From Roseburia_C sp900315735 (GTDB taxonomy: Bacteria > Bacillota > Clostridia > Lachnospirales > Lachnospiraceae): a stretch of DNA of 64,000 nucleotides. A model generated the notes under the pieces. It saw only the letters and a program-made list of their open reading frames with translations. It searched no databases and was not told the origin of the DNA. Made by a program: the position numbers and the translations under genes. Below, one piece after another: positions 32,805-41,655 of this stretch (the stretch's first letter is position 1; every line of letters begins with the position of its first letter). The stretch lies in NCBI GenBank assembly GCA_052118425.1, contig JBQKHF010000009.1. One strand, 5' to 3'.

Positions 32805-32851
32805 TGTGTTTTTCCGAAAAAGTTATTACATTTTCATTACGAAATATTTTT

Positions 32852-34165
32852 CTAATTTTCTCCATGCAGCACTCTGTTCAAAAGGTCTGCCAGTGGAACC
32901 ATGGCATTGCGTGCCTCCTCCTGCGTGTTAGTATAGGAACCCATTTCAATCAAAAGATATTTCTCTTTAAAATGCATATTATACCGGTATCCTTTTAAAT
33001 AAATCGGGCGGGTAAGATTCGGATAATACTCTGCCGCTGCAATCTGCATCTGTAGGGAAAAAGCAAGATTCCCGGTAAGGTTTGGATTATTAAGATAAGA
33101 AATATCTCCTAACGCCTTTGTCCGGCTCAGTCCGTTAAAGAACATAATCGGTGCCATCTGCACCCCGTTTACCTCCCGCACCATATGCTTATCCACTGCA
33201 TCACGATGTAAATCTATTACCACTTCTATGCTCGGATTCTCTGCTAACAGCTGCTCAATGGGCCCCTCCGCATTGGCATAGGCGTGATCTCTGTCTCCCA
33301 CATCATACTGTCCCATATGATGCATGACCTGAAATCCATATTTTTCCTGCAAAAGACTGGTAAGATACTCCCCGGTTCCCATAACGCCTGTCATTACATC
33401 ATTAGGGTCGGAATCCGCAAACATTTCCTGGGAATGGGTATGATAAATCAGAATCTGCGGCTGGTCTGCCGGTGTTTTCATGGTTAAATCCATATTTAAT
33501 AATTCTTCCGCATTCAGCTGGCTGCTGTTGATGGTTGTTGTATTATCCACCTGATAAAAATTCTGAATCAGATAATCAAAGTCATTTAATTTTTCTCTCG
33601 GAATCTCTACTAATGGCTGGGGACTGACTGCAGCATCATCCACCACTGCCGGCTGCTCCGCTGCTTCTGTCACTGCATCAGCTCCTGCCTGTGCATTTTC
33701 CTGCTCCATTTCTGCCACAATACAATTTTCATTTTCACGGCTGGCTGCCTCTGCCATCTGCTGTGCCTCCACTGCCGCTTCGTCTTTTCCTTCCAGTGCA
33801 ATAATCTCTTCTTCCGAAAGAGTGCTCTCAATTGCTGTATCATAAGTCTTTATGGTGTCCGCATAGCCTATAAGTGGTATCTGGTCTGTCACTTTCTCAA
33901 GCAGAAGCTCACTTAAAGTCTGTTCCTGCCTGCCCTCTGCCATATAGGTAACTGATGGAATATATTGTCTGGTCATGGACATGGATATCTCATTTTGCAT
34001 ATAGGAAAAAAATCTTTTTGCCAGCGTTTCCTTTCCGGTTCCTGCTTTCATCATCAGAAAAAATACATATAGCAAAAAAAGTGCAAGAACTGACTGCCTG
34101 TACCATTTTTTCCGTTTTCTGACTGATTCTGTTTTGCCCTGATATCTTCGCCCATAGACTCTCAT
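32852..34165 (-). CDS. spoIIP: Stage II sporulation protein P
   Basis: A 437-residue protein anchored by one N-terminal helix (LALFLLYVFFLMM). After a low-complexity acidic/alanine region, the SpoIIP amidase/endopeptidase domain begins near residue 235: ILIYHTHSQEMF holds the first metal ligand, VIDLHRDAVDKHM and LLIEMGSYTNTQEEA the others. With SpoIID and SpoIIM it degrades peptidoglycan during engulfment. AGGAGGTG lies 9 nt before the ATG. It follows gpr as in Bacillus. Confidence 0.95.
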   Translation of the reverse strand: MRVYGRRYQGKTESVRKRKKWYRQSVLALFLLYVFFLMMKAGTGKETLAKRFFSYMQNEISMSMTRQYIPSVTYMAEGRQEQTLSELLLEKVTDQIPLIGYADTIKTYDTAIESTLSEEEIIALEGKDEAAVEAQQMAEAASRENENCIVAEMEQENAQAGADAVTEAAEQPAVVDDAAVSPQPLVEIPREKLNDFDYLIQNFYQVDNTTTINSSQLNAEELLNMDLTMKTPADQPQILIYHTHSQEMFADSDPNDVMTGVMGTGEYLTSLLQEKYGFQVMHHMGQYDVGDRDHAYANAEGPIEQLLAENPSIEVVIDLHRDAVDKHMVREVNGVQMAPIMFFNGLSRTKALGDISYLNNPNLTGNLAFSLQMQIAAAEYYPNLTRPIYLKGYRYNMHFKEKYLLIEMGSYTNTQEEARNAMVPLADLLNRVLHGEN

Positions 34166-34225
34166 GCTGCCAGCACCTCCTGTTCTGCCATAGCAAACAC
34201 TATATTCTATGCGGCTTTTTCTTCT

Positions 34226-35173
34226 TTAGAACGCCGAAAATGCCAGATTCAGTCCCTCGGATATGGTATAGCTCAGCCGTTTTACCGCTTCATCAATATC
34301 TTTTGGCGTTACAAACATTGCATTCAAATGCGGGGATAACAGTTCTCTTGCCAGTTCGTGTTTTTCAATTTCATCCAGACTTGCCAGACCGTTTCCCACG
34401 CTTTTTAGCTGTGCCGACTCCCGCATGGCTCCGATTAAGTCACTCATGGTATCTGAAACAATCGTAGCGGCATCTACTACGGTAGGGATTCCTATTGCAA
34501 TTACCGGGATTCCCATGCTTTCTTTATTAATGGCATGTCTGTGATTGCCCACACCGGAGCCAGGGTTGATTCCGGTATCCGTAATCTGTATGGTACGGTT
34601 CAGCCGCTTCACACTGCGGGCTGCCAGTGCATCCACCACAATCACAATATCCGGCTCCGTCTCTTCTATGACTCCCCGGACAATTTCTCCTGATTCCATT
34701 CCGGTCTGTGCCATTACACCCGGCACGATTCCGCTTATCTGGCTCGCCCTCTTATTTCCAAAGGCATATTGTCCATATTCCTTGATAATATGTCTTGTAA
34801 TCATCATATTATCTACTACATAAGGTCCTAATGCATCCGGTGTTACTTCCCGGTTACCAAGCCCCACTACCAGTATCTTAAGTTCTTCTTTTTTCCCCGG
34901 CAGCATGGTTTCAATCACTTTTGCCAGCTGCTCCGACACTTCTCTGTGATAATCCTCATCCTCTTCCATCATGTCCGAAGCTTCAATGGTGATATAAGTT
35001 CCCTTTGGCTTTTTCATTGCCTTTGCTCCGTTTTCTGTGTCAATAAATACTCTTGTAATCATGATTTCCGGTGAAATTCTCTCTTCATCCACCCGTACTC
35101 CTTTTACTTCAATATGATCTTCATCAAATTTTTCTCTCGTCTCTAATGCGAGGTCTGTTCTTACCTGAAACAT
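34226..35173 (-). CDS. gpr: Germination protease GPR
   Basis: A 315-residue aspartic-type protease that degrades small acid-soluble spore proteins on germination. Start MFQVRTDLALETRE, behind AGGAAGTGA; the first ~13 residues form the propeptide removed on activation (cleavage before a glutamate is known in the family). Motifs VVGLGNREVTPDALGP, NHRHAINKESMGIPVIAIGIPTVVDA and KDIDEAVKRLS are typical. It is divergent from rpsT. A forespore sigma-G promoter is expected but not clearly seen. Confidence 0.96.
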   Translation of the reverse strand: MFQVRTDLALETREKFDEDHIEVKGVRVDEERISPEIMITRVFIDTENGAKAMKKPKGTYITIEASDMMEEDEDYHREVSEQLAKVIETMLPGKKEELKILVVGLGNREVTPDALGPYVVDNMMITRHIIKEYGQYAFGNKRASQISGIVPGVMAQTGMESGEIVRGVIEETEPDIVIVVDALAARSVKRLNRTIQITDTGINPGSGVGNHRHAINKESMGIPVIAIGIPTVVDAATIVSDTMSDLIGAMRESAQLKSVGNGLASLDEIEKHELARELLSPHLNAMFVTPKDIDEAVKRLSYTISEGLNLAFSAF

Positions 35174-35235
35174 AGCTTCACTTCCTGTAAATGATTTTTT
35201 ATTACTATTTTTTACATTTTTTCTCCAAATATGTA

Positions 35236-35264
35236 TTGACAGATGCAAATATGTGGGATAAACT
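35236..35264 (+). promoter_or_regulatory. rpsT promoter
   Basis: A consensus TTGACA and TAAACT with 17-bp spacing, about 89 nt before the rpsT start. Confidence 0.65.
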
Positions 35265-35352
35265 ATCATAGTATGTTTACATTAGAACGTCCGTGTCCGG
35301 CTTTAATGAAACAACCAAAAACAATAAAACAATCATATTGGAGGTGTACAGG

Positions 35353-35616
35353 TTGGCTAACATTAAATCTGCTAAGAAAAGAATTCTTGTAAATCAGACC
35401 AAAGCTGATAGAAACAAGGCTATTAGATCAAAAGTTAAAACATCTATTAAGAAAGTAGACGCTGCAATCGCTGCAAACGATAAAGAGGCTGCTGCTGCTG
35501 CATTAGTTGCTGCAACATCTGAAATCAACAAAGCTGCTACTAAGGGTGTTTATCACAAGAACACTTCTTCCAGAAAGATTTCACGCTTAAACAAAGCTGT
35601 GAACAAAATGGCATAA
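35353..35616 (+). CDS. rpsT: Ribosomal protein S20
   Basis: An 87-residue S20 (LANIKSAKKRILVNQTKA at the N-terminus) that binds 16S rRNA early in 30S assembly. The start is TTG at 35353, 7 nt after GGAGGTG; homology begins exactly here and the ATG further upstream (35293) would add unrelated residues. E. coli rpsT also starts with UUG, linked there to autogenous control. A very strong terminator follows. The alanine-rich centre and the HKNTSSRKISRLNKAV C-terminus are typical. Confidence 0.97.
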   Translation: MANIKSAKKRILVNQTKADRNKAIRSKVKTSIKKVDAAIAANDKEAAAAALVAATSEINKAATKGVYHKNTSSRKISRLNKAVNKMA

Positions 35617-35654
35617 TTGCCGGAAGAGCATAGATTATAAAAGATTATTTAAAA

Positions 35655-35692
35655 AGAACGTTTCGTACCGTCATTCGAAACGTTCTTTTTTT
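35655..35692 (+). terminator. rpsT terminator
   Basis: A perfect 11-bp AGAACGTTTCG/CGAAACGTTCT stem followed by TTTTTT. It can also stop holA transcription from the other side. Confidence 0.92.
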
Positions 35693-35710
35693 ATGCCTTA
35701 AAACCTACCC

Positions 35711-36688
35711 TCATCCACTATACTTTACAATCAGAAGTTCTACCGCCAGCTGGTCTGCCATTCTTCCCGTCTTGACATCTTCTTCTGCCTGTCCGCAGTC
35801 TTCAATGGCTTCCTTTAACTGGTCAATCTTAAAGGCTCCTGCCTGCCGAAGGTTCTTCTGCACTGCAAAGCTTGGCATTCCTGCAGTCTTTGCAATGCTG
35901 ACTGCCGGATATCCCTTTGCTGACATGCTCTTTATCAACAGCAGATTCTGAAACTGCCTTGCAATCAGGAATAAGATTCGCATCGGTGCTTCCTTTAATG
36001 CCAGTAAATCATAATATAAGTCCAATGCTCTCTTCTGGTTCTTCGCAGAGATGGCATCAATCATTTCAAAGATTTTATTTTCCGTCTGGCCGATACAGAT
36101 TGCTTCTACATCTGCCGCTGTAATCTCTGTCTTATCCAATGTATAACAGAGCAGTTTTTCCAATTCCTTATCAATGTTTTCCATATCGGAACCGGTCTTA
36201 GAAAGGAAAAGCTGCATTACCGACTGGGTGATTTTCTTTCCTTCTCTTTGGATTCTTCCCAATATCCAGCGAACCAGCATATCTTCCTTCGGCGTTTCAA
36301 ATTCCACAGCATTTCCTGCCTTGGATGCAGCTTTAAATAATTTGGAACGCTTGTCTACTTCCTCTTCCACAAAGACAAAGCAGGTGGTTTCCGGCACCTG
36401 ACTCATATATTCTGCCAGATCATCGCAGCTGTTTTTAAAGAATCCACTGTTTTCCACCAGAATCATACGTTTTTCCTTAAAGAAAGGCAACGTTTCCGAT
36501 AAATCAATCAGTTCCTTTGGATTAATATCCTTTCCCTCATATGCTGAAAAATTCATAGTATCATCCGGTTCGACCAGTGCATGCTTTAACTTATCACGAT
36601 ACTGCCGCTTCAGATAGTCTTCCGTTCCATATAAAAGATATACGTTTTTTAATTGTCCCGTTTTAATGTCATTATCTATTGTTTTCAT
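35711..36688 (-). CDS. holA: DNA polymerase III delta subunit
   Basis: A 325-residue clamp-loader subunit: VYLLYGTEDYLKRQYRDKL at the N-terminus, a degenerate AAA+ domain (RMILVENSGFFK) and the C-terminal collar helices (ILFLIARQFQNLLLIK). The start MKTIDNDI is chosen from homology. It has no Shine-Dalgarno site; instead a near-consensus promoter ends 7 bp before the ATG, so the transcript may be leaderless. It follows comEC, as in Bacillus (comEC-holA-rpsT region). Confidence 0.93.
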   Translation of the reverse strand: MKTIDNDIKTGQLKNVYLLYGTEDYLKRQYRDKLKHALVEPDDTMNFSAYEGKDINPKELIDLSETLPFFKEKRMILVENSGFFKNSCDDLAEYMSQVPETTCFVFVEEEVDKRSKLFKAASKAGNAVEFETPKEDMLVRWILGRIQREGKKITQSVMQLFLSKTGSDMENIDKELEKLLCYTLDKTEITAADVEAICIGQTENKIFEMIDAISAKNQKRALDLYYDLLALKEAPMRILFLIARQFQNLLLIKSMSAKGYPAVSIAKTAGMPSFAVQKNLRQAGAFKIDQLKEAIEDCGQAEEDVKTGRMADQLAVELLIVKYSG

Positions 36689-36695
36689 ACTGAAT

Positions 36696-36724
36696 ATTAT
36701 ACTATACTTTTTTCCCTTTATCAA
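36696..36724 (-). promoter_or_regulatory. holA promoter placed for a leaderless transcript
   Basis: Minus-strand TTGATA and a perfect TATAAT with 17-bp spacing. The -10 box ends 7 bp before the holA ATG at 36688, so initiation would fall at or within a base or two of the start codon. Confidence 0.6.
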
Positions 36725-36731
36725 AGACTAC

Positions 36732-39080
36732 TTAGCGAAAGCTCTGAACCGTGATTCTTCCCTTCTCCTCTTCCAGTGAAATCTGACCGCCTTTCATGGT
36801 ATCATAAATTTCTGCCGATGCTTCCTTTAATCGATTTATGGTTTCCTGATGAGGATGCCCATAGCGATTGTTTTCCCCACAGGAAATCAGTGCCAGCTCC
36901 GGTGAAAGTGTCTTTAAAAAATTTTCTGATGAAGAATACTTTGAGCCATGATGTCCTACTTTAAGGAAATCTACTTTCTGCAGCCGCAGCTTTTCTAAGA
37001 GCCACTTTTCCTCTGCTTCTCCGGCATCTCCGGTAAATATCCCGGAAATATATTTCGTCTGATAGAACAATATCATGGATTTTCCATTCTCATCCTCTGC
37101 CTGATACCCTCCGTCCGGAAGAAGGCAGCTTATGGTATCTTCGCCACTTCTTATGCAATCCCCTGCCTTCATATAATGGATGGGAATGCTTCTTCGCTCT
37201 GCCAGTGCACATATGCTCTGATAATTCTTTACTTCCGGCTGCTTTCCCGGCAATATAATATTTTTGATGGGATACTCTGTTTCAAGAATTTCTAGCAAGC
37301 CGTTCACATGATCTTCGTCATAATGGCTTACAAACCAGTAATCAATCTTTGTGATTCCATTGCTTTTTAAAAATGGCAAAATCCGATACTGTCCCACCTT
37401 TGATACATCGGTGCTTCCACCATCCACAAATAGTGTCGTATCTTTTCCAAGCCTTAGATAAATGCCATCACCCTGTCCCACATCCAGCATTGCCAGAAAG
37501 AGGCTGCTTCTTGCAGGATGTAAAAACACAAGTAGCAGAACAATGCCTGTCAGTACCCCTGCACATTTTCTGATACACGGATGGATGTCTGTTGTTATAT
37601 GTTCGTCTTTCCCGAAGCTCTTACTTCTTTTTATTATCAGGCAGAAGCATGCAAAAAGCAGATAATAAGCTGCTATTTTCTGAACTGACCACTGTCCGAC
37701 AATCTTCATTGCACCCGGGAGCTGACTGCTCCATCTGACTCCGATATAAATCACATTTAACAGTCCTTCCAGCAGAACAATTGCAGGTTTCGCTATCCAT
37801 ATTCCGACACCCATAAGCACTGTTGCAGCTATTCCATTAATTAAAACTACACTTAACAACGGTATAATTAGCAGATTTAACAGCACTGCATAAATAGGAA
37901 TTTCATAATAATAGTATGCCACCAGTGGAAACGTCATAAGCTGTACCGCCATTGAAATCGCAAAACTTTTTCTCACCTTCTGCCAGTACTTTTGTATATT
38001 CTTCCTGCTCCCCCCTGCCGGCAGCACCGCTTCTATACATTCTGCCACCAATACTACTCCAAGAATTGCTGCCACCGAAAACTGAAGTCCGGCATAGCCG
38101 ATGAGCCATGGGTTATCCCAAAGCAATAAAAGCAATGCTATCACAAGCGCAGTCCGGCTGTCATAGCTTCGTCCCAGTATCTTTGCCGCCATCAGCAACG
38201 CAAACATAATCCATGCACGAAGTGCTGATGTTCCCACTCCTGTCATTTCCACATAAAGAAATAATGTTCCCACAGCTATAAGACCTGCTAGAAGAAAGCT
38301 TCCTCTCTTTCGAAGCATTTCATATAAGAACAAGCCGATACAGGAAATATGCATGCCACTGATTACAAGAATATGGCTGGCACCTGCCTGTTGAAACGTA
38401 GTTGTCACATCCCGCTCCAAAAGTTCTTTATCTCCCAACAGCATTGTGCCAAGAATCCCAGCATTTCTTTCAGATAAATATTTTATATAATCTTCTTTTA
38501 ACTTTTCTTTTAATAGAAAAAGGTTCTCTTTTACAATATTTTCCCTGCCGGATACACCACAAATCTTCTCCGCAATAAAATGATAGTCTATATTCTGGCT
38601 GTGATAATACTGATATTCGTCATAATTTCCATCATTGGAAGCATGATTGAGCTGTCGGATATTTCCTTCTAATACAATGGTTGTTCCAATACGACACGAC
38701 TGGAAAGACGGTTCTTCTTTGAATTGAACCAGGACCGGATTGGTTTTATAAGTGTTTTCTCCAATCCGCAAGAATACATGATTCAGATATAATCTTGTCT
38801 GATTATTTTTTCGTTCTTTCTTTGTTATTTTCCCCTGTATAACTGTTTGCTGTTCCTGCCCGGATAATACTTCCTGCTCCTGCAGCATATTTTGTACTGC
38901 GAGGCTCTGCTGCTGTGCATAGAGCATTCTTGTCATCCCCAGCAAAAAGCCCAGCATTCCAAGCACAGCAGCCAGACGGTATGCACTTTGCCTCTTTGTC
39001 TTCCAGGATGCCAAAAGATATCCCTGACATCCTGCTATAAAGAGGCCCATACATATTCTGGCTGCCGCAGGAACAGACAA
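36732..39080 (-). CDS. comEC: DNA uptake channel ComEC/Rec2
   Basis: At least 782 residues. Order: an N-terminal membrane part with DUF4131, the competence domain (LLGDKELLERDVTTTFQQAG, HILVISGMHISCIGLF), about ten hydrophobic spans, and a C-terminal metallo-beta-lactamase domain (LDVGQGDGIYLRLG, VSHYDEDHVNGL, GHHGSKYSSSENFL). It carries single-stranded DNA into the cell. The coordinates use the first canonical start (TTG at 39080), which has no ribosome site. The natural N-terminus (KRPLCYGTVLFLCGIVVC) is readable upstream in frame to 39146 behind AAGGAG, but without ATG, GTG or TTG; an ATT sits at ideal spacing. Confidence 0.93.
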   Translation of the reverse strand: MSVPAAARICMGLFIAGCQGYLLASWKTKRQSAYRLAAVLGMLGFLLGMTRMLYAQQQSLAVQNMLQEQEVLSGQEQQTVIQGKITKKERKNNQTRLYLNHVFLRIGENTYKTNPVLVQFKEEPSFQSCRIGTTIVLEGNIRQLNHASNDGNYDEYQYYHSQNIDYHFIAEKICGVSGRENIVKENLFLLKEKLKEDYIKYLSERNAGILGTMLLGDKELLERDVTTTFQQAGASHILVISGMHISCIGLFLYEMLRKRGSFLLAGLIAVGTLFLYVEMTGVGTSALRAWIMFALLMAAKILGRSYDSRTALVIALLLLLWDNPWLIGYAGLQFSVAAILGVVLVAECIEAVLPAGGSRKNIQKYWQKVRKSFAISMAVQLMTFPLVAYYYYEIPIYAVLLNLLIIPLLSVVLINGIAATVLMGVGIWIAKPAIVLLEGLLNVIYIGVRWSSQLPGAMKIVGQWSVQKIAAYYLLFACFCLIIKRSKSFGKDEHITTDIHPCIRKCAGVLTGIVLLLVFLHPARSSLFLAMLDVGQGDGIYLRLGKDTTLFVDGGSTDVSKVGQYRILPFLKSNGITKIDYWFVSHYDEDHVNGLLEILETEYPIKNIILPGKQPEVKNYQSICALAERRSIPIHYMKAGDCIRSGEDTISCLLPDGGYQAEDENGKSMILFYQTKYISGIFTGDAGEAEEKWLLEKLRLQKVDFLKVGHHGSKYSSSENFLKTLSPELALISCGENNRYGHPHQETINRLKEASAEIYDTMKGGQISLEEEKGRITVQSFR

Positions 39081-39216
39081 ACAGACTACGATACCGCACA
39101 GAAACAGTACCGTTCCATAACATAAGGGGCGTTTTATTATTATAATAGAACCACTCCTTACTATTTTCCCTTGCTATTTTTCCTTACTGTTCTATTTCCG
39201 TTCTTTTTTATGAAAG

Positions 39217-40164
39217 CTAAGGTGTTTCAGTTGATACTACCTCTTCTGTATCTTCACTTACTACATAATCAAGATTTCTCTCATATAACTGGTCTAAAGC
39301 AAAGCTGTCCCGGTATACGCCGCTGGTCTTTCCATTTACGGAAATCTGTACCTTGCTGATGGTGGAAATCTCTGACAAAGAATCCACGATAGAATAAATG
39401 ACTATCGGCTCCTGTATTTCATAATTCTGGTTCAGGAACGCTTCATCTAATGTAACATAGCAGGTTCCATTGGTGGTAGTCACATTTACTAACTTTGTTC
39501 CTTCCGGAAGTGGTGCTTTCAAATTCTTATCATCCGGTCCCTTTAAGAGATTCTCCATAATCAGTTTTTCCATGGAAATGTTACTGCTGTACTGTACTTC
39601 CTTTTCACATTTTACCAGACCGCTTCCATCTGCATTTGCATAATATAAATGCAATGTTGTTGTCTCGATGGAATTAATCTGTTCTCCCGGATTCTCAACA
39701 AAGCTTTCTTCTGTCATCAGTCCGATTACATTTTCCCGGCTGTCTGTCAATGGTGCATCTCCCACATAAAAAGAGACATATTTTACATCCCGAAGCTGTA
39801 CCAGTGTCTTTACCACTGCTGCACGGCACAAAACCTCATCCGTAGACTGCATTTTGGAATAATTTTCATTAAAATAGAGAAACAACTGATTGCTTTCCAG
39901 TGTCCAGTCTGTAATCGTAACATCACCCGGAACCGGTTTCTGGTACTCCACACTGTCCGTATTGGTACACAATGCATCCAAAAGCTCCGCAATCATATCA
40001 TCCGTTTTTCCTTCCTTCAGGTCATACGGCTGCTCTACTACTTTCGTTTTCTCTTTATTCAGATAATAAATATGATATGCCGAATCATCCGCCTGCTGTC
40101 TGCCACACCCTGCGAACAGTGACATCAGAAGGATAAGACTCAGCCATCCTGCAATTTTCTTCAT
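39217..40164 (-). CDS. Lipoprotein with two GerMN domains
   Basis: A 315-residue lipoprotein: signal IAGWLSLILLMSLFAGCGRQ with the lipobox cysteine at about residue 19. Two GerMN repeats follow, near residues 30-150 (YYLNKEKTKVVEQPY, MIAELLDAL) and 170-290 (LYYANADGSGLV, EKLIMENLLKGPDD). GerMN domains occur in the spore protein GerM and in LpqB, which modulates the MtrB kinase. Its gene starts inside the end of a histidine kinase gene (10 nt before its stop, with AGGAGG), so an LpqB-like role as an accessory sensor for this kinase is plausible. MKKIAGW is the start. Confidence 0.85.
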   Translation of the reverse strand: MKKIAGWLSLILLMSLFAGCGRQQADDSAYHIYYLNKEKTKVVEQPYDLKEGKTDDMIAELLDALCTNTDSVEYQKPVPGDVTITDWTLESNQLFLYFNENYSKMQSTDEVLCRAAVVKTLVQLRDVKYVSFYVGDAPLTDSRENVIGLMTEESFVENPGEQINSIETTTLHLYYANADGSGLVKCEKEVQYSSNISMEKLIMENLLKGPDDKNLKAPLPEGTKLVNVTTTNGTCYVTLDEAFLNQNYEIQEPIVIYSIVDSLSEISTISKVQISVNGKTSGVYRDSFALDQLYERNLDYVVSEDTEEVVSTETP

Positions 40165-40174
40165 GCCAGACCTC

Positions 40175-41623
40175 CTAGGCAATATAATTCAACGGAATCC
40201 GTACGGTAAAGAGTGTTCCCTCTCCTTCTGTACTAAACACCTTGATTGCACCACGGTGCATTAATATTGCATTTCTTGTAATGGCAAGACCAAGTCCGGT
40301 TCCACCGATTTCTCTGGAATGAGACTTGTCTACACGATAGAATCTTTCATAAATATGCTCTAAGGAATCCTCCGGAATGCCGATACCGGAATCTTCTACC
40401 TTAAGATAGAAATACTGATAATCCGCATTTAAGGATACATGTACCCAACCATCTTCCTTATTATATTTGATTGCATTTTCCACCAGATTGGTGATGGCAA
40501 GCGTCAGTTTCACCTCGTCAATTTCCGCGGTAACAGGGCGGAAGCTTTCCAGCACTAAATCTACATGCTGCTTCTCCGCAATCGGTTTTAATCTCTTTAA
40601 AATCAAATCCAGCATCTCATTGATATTTACAGAAGTGATATTCAAATCAGATGCAGACTTGTCCATCTTAACCAGTGAAAGCAAATCATTGATAATCTTA
40701 TTTTCACGCTCAATTTCATTTCCAATATCCAGCATAAATTCACGATATAATTCTACCGGAACATCTTCCTGTCCGTTCAAGGAATCCGCCAGTACCTTCA
40801 TGGAAGTAAGCGGTGTCTTCAGCTCATGAGACACATTCGATACAAATTCCTGTCTGGAATCATCTAACATCTTCATTCTGCTATAGAGCTTATTGAATTT
40901 CTCGGAAATCTGAACGGTCTCAGAATAATCCTTAATCATCAGTTCCCCATCACTGGTTCCGTATCCGTTCTGAATCTCAGCAATTGAAGATGCCATATTC
41001 TTCAACGGATCTGTCAGACGGATAGCAAAAAATACGCTGACAGCAAAAAGCAGTACTGCACCAACTATCTGCAAAACAAGTGCTGTATTTCTCATATGCT
41101 CCAGGTTGGCAAGAATACTGTCTGTCGAAACACTGATAAGGAGCACTCCGATAATATTCTTTTCTCCGGTCTCTACATTATCCGTAGTCAGTGGGATGGT
41201 CATTTCCACATAATGATTATCCGCATCATAATTTGTAGAATCATTTCCCTGAAAAGATTTTATTACTTCCTCGGAAATAATCGTCTTATTGGTATCTAAA
41301 TCATACGTATCCTTTATAATATGAAAAGAGGAATCTATCAGAAGAATTCTTCCATCATAAATACGTGACATCTGCTGTAACTGTGAAGTGATACTTTCGG
41401 ACTCCGCTCCATTGATATAATCCGTAGAAACCATCTGATTTGCAAGAATCTTTGCCTGACCGATTACATCCACACTCCGGTTGGAAACCGCATGTCTCTC
41501 ATAAGAAGTTAAAATTCCAACCCGGATTAAAACTCCTGTCAAAATCCCAATCAGCATAAAAAGACAAATCAGCCGGAATTTCATGCTTTTCAAAAAATTA
41601 CGAATACCTTTTTTTCTATTCAT
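40175..41623 (-). CDS. Sensor histidine kinase (WalK/PhoR type)
   Basis: A 482-residue membrane kinase. TM1 is at about residues 16-36 and TM2 at 183-205 (LVLQIVGAVLLFAVSVFFAIR), enclosing an extracytoplasmic sensor of ~145 residues; a HAMP domain, a HisKA domain with the phospho-acceptor VSHELKTPLTS, and a HATPase with NLVENAIKYN, DSGIGIPED and GTGLGLAI follow. It pairs with the response regulator encoded upstream. No PAS domain is evident between HAMP and HisKA, unlike WalK. The signal is unknown. Confidence 0.95.
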   Translation of the reverse strand: MNRKKGIRNFLKSMKFRLICLFMLIGILTGVLIRVGILTSYERHAVSNRSVDVIGQAKILANQMVSTDYINGAESESITSQLQQMSRIYDGRILLIDSSFHIIKDTYDLDTNKTIISEEVIKSFQGNDSTNYDADNHYVEMTIPLTTDNVETGEKNIIGVLLISVSTDSILANLEHMRNTALVLQIVGAVLLFAVSVFFAIRLTDPLKNMASSIAEIQNGYGTSDGELMIKDYSETVQISEKFNKLYSRMKMLDDSRQEFVSNVSHELKTPLTSMKVLADSLNGQEDVPVELYREFMLDIGNEIERENKIINDLLSLVKMDKSASDLNITSVNINEMLDLILKRLKPIAEKQHVDLVLESFRPVTAEIDEVKLTLAITNLVENAIKYNKEDGWVHVSLNADYQYFYLKVEDSGIGIPEDSLEHIYERFYRVDKSHSREIGGTGLGLAITRNAILMHRGAIKVFSTEGEGTLFTVRIPLNYIA

Positions 41624-41655
41624 AAGTCTGTACCTTCATCCTCTGCTACATAGTT

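Noticed and set aside
34226..35269. Longer GPR reading back to 35269
   Set aside because: The extra 32 residues are not family sequence, while AGGAAGTGA directly precedes the MFQVRTDL start.
35293..35352. Upstream ATG extension of rpsT (20 codons)
   Set aside because: The added residues are not part of S20, and the strong Shine-Dalgarno site lies between this ATG and the TTG start.
38803..39123. 106-residue frame starting with ATG near the comEC start
   Set aside because: It is out of frame with the conserved ComEC N-terminus and continues antiparallel to no known family; it is a shadow of comEC.
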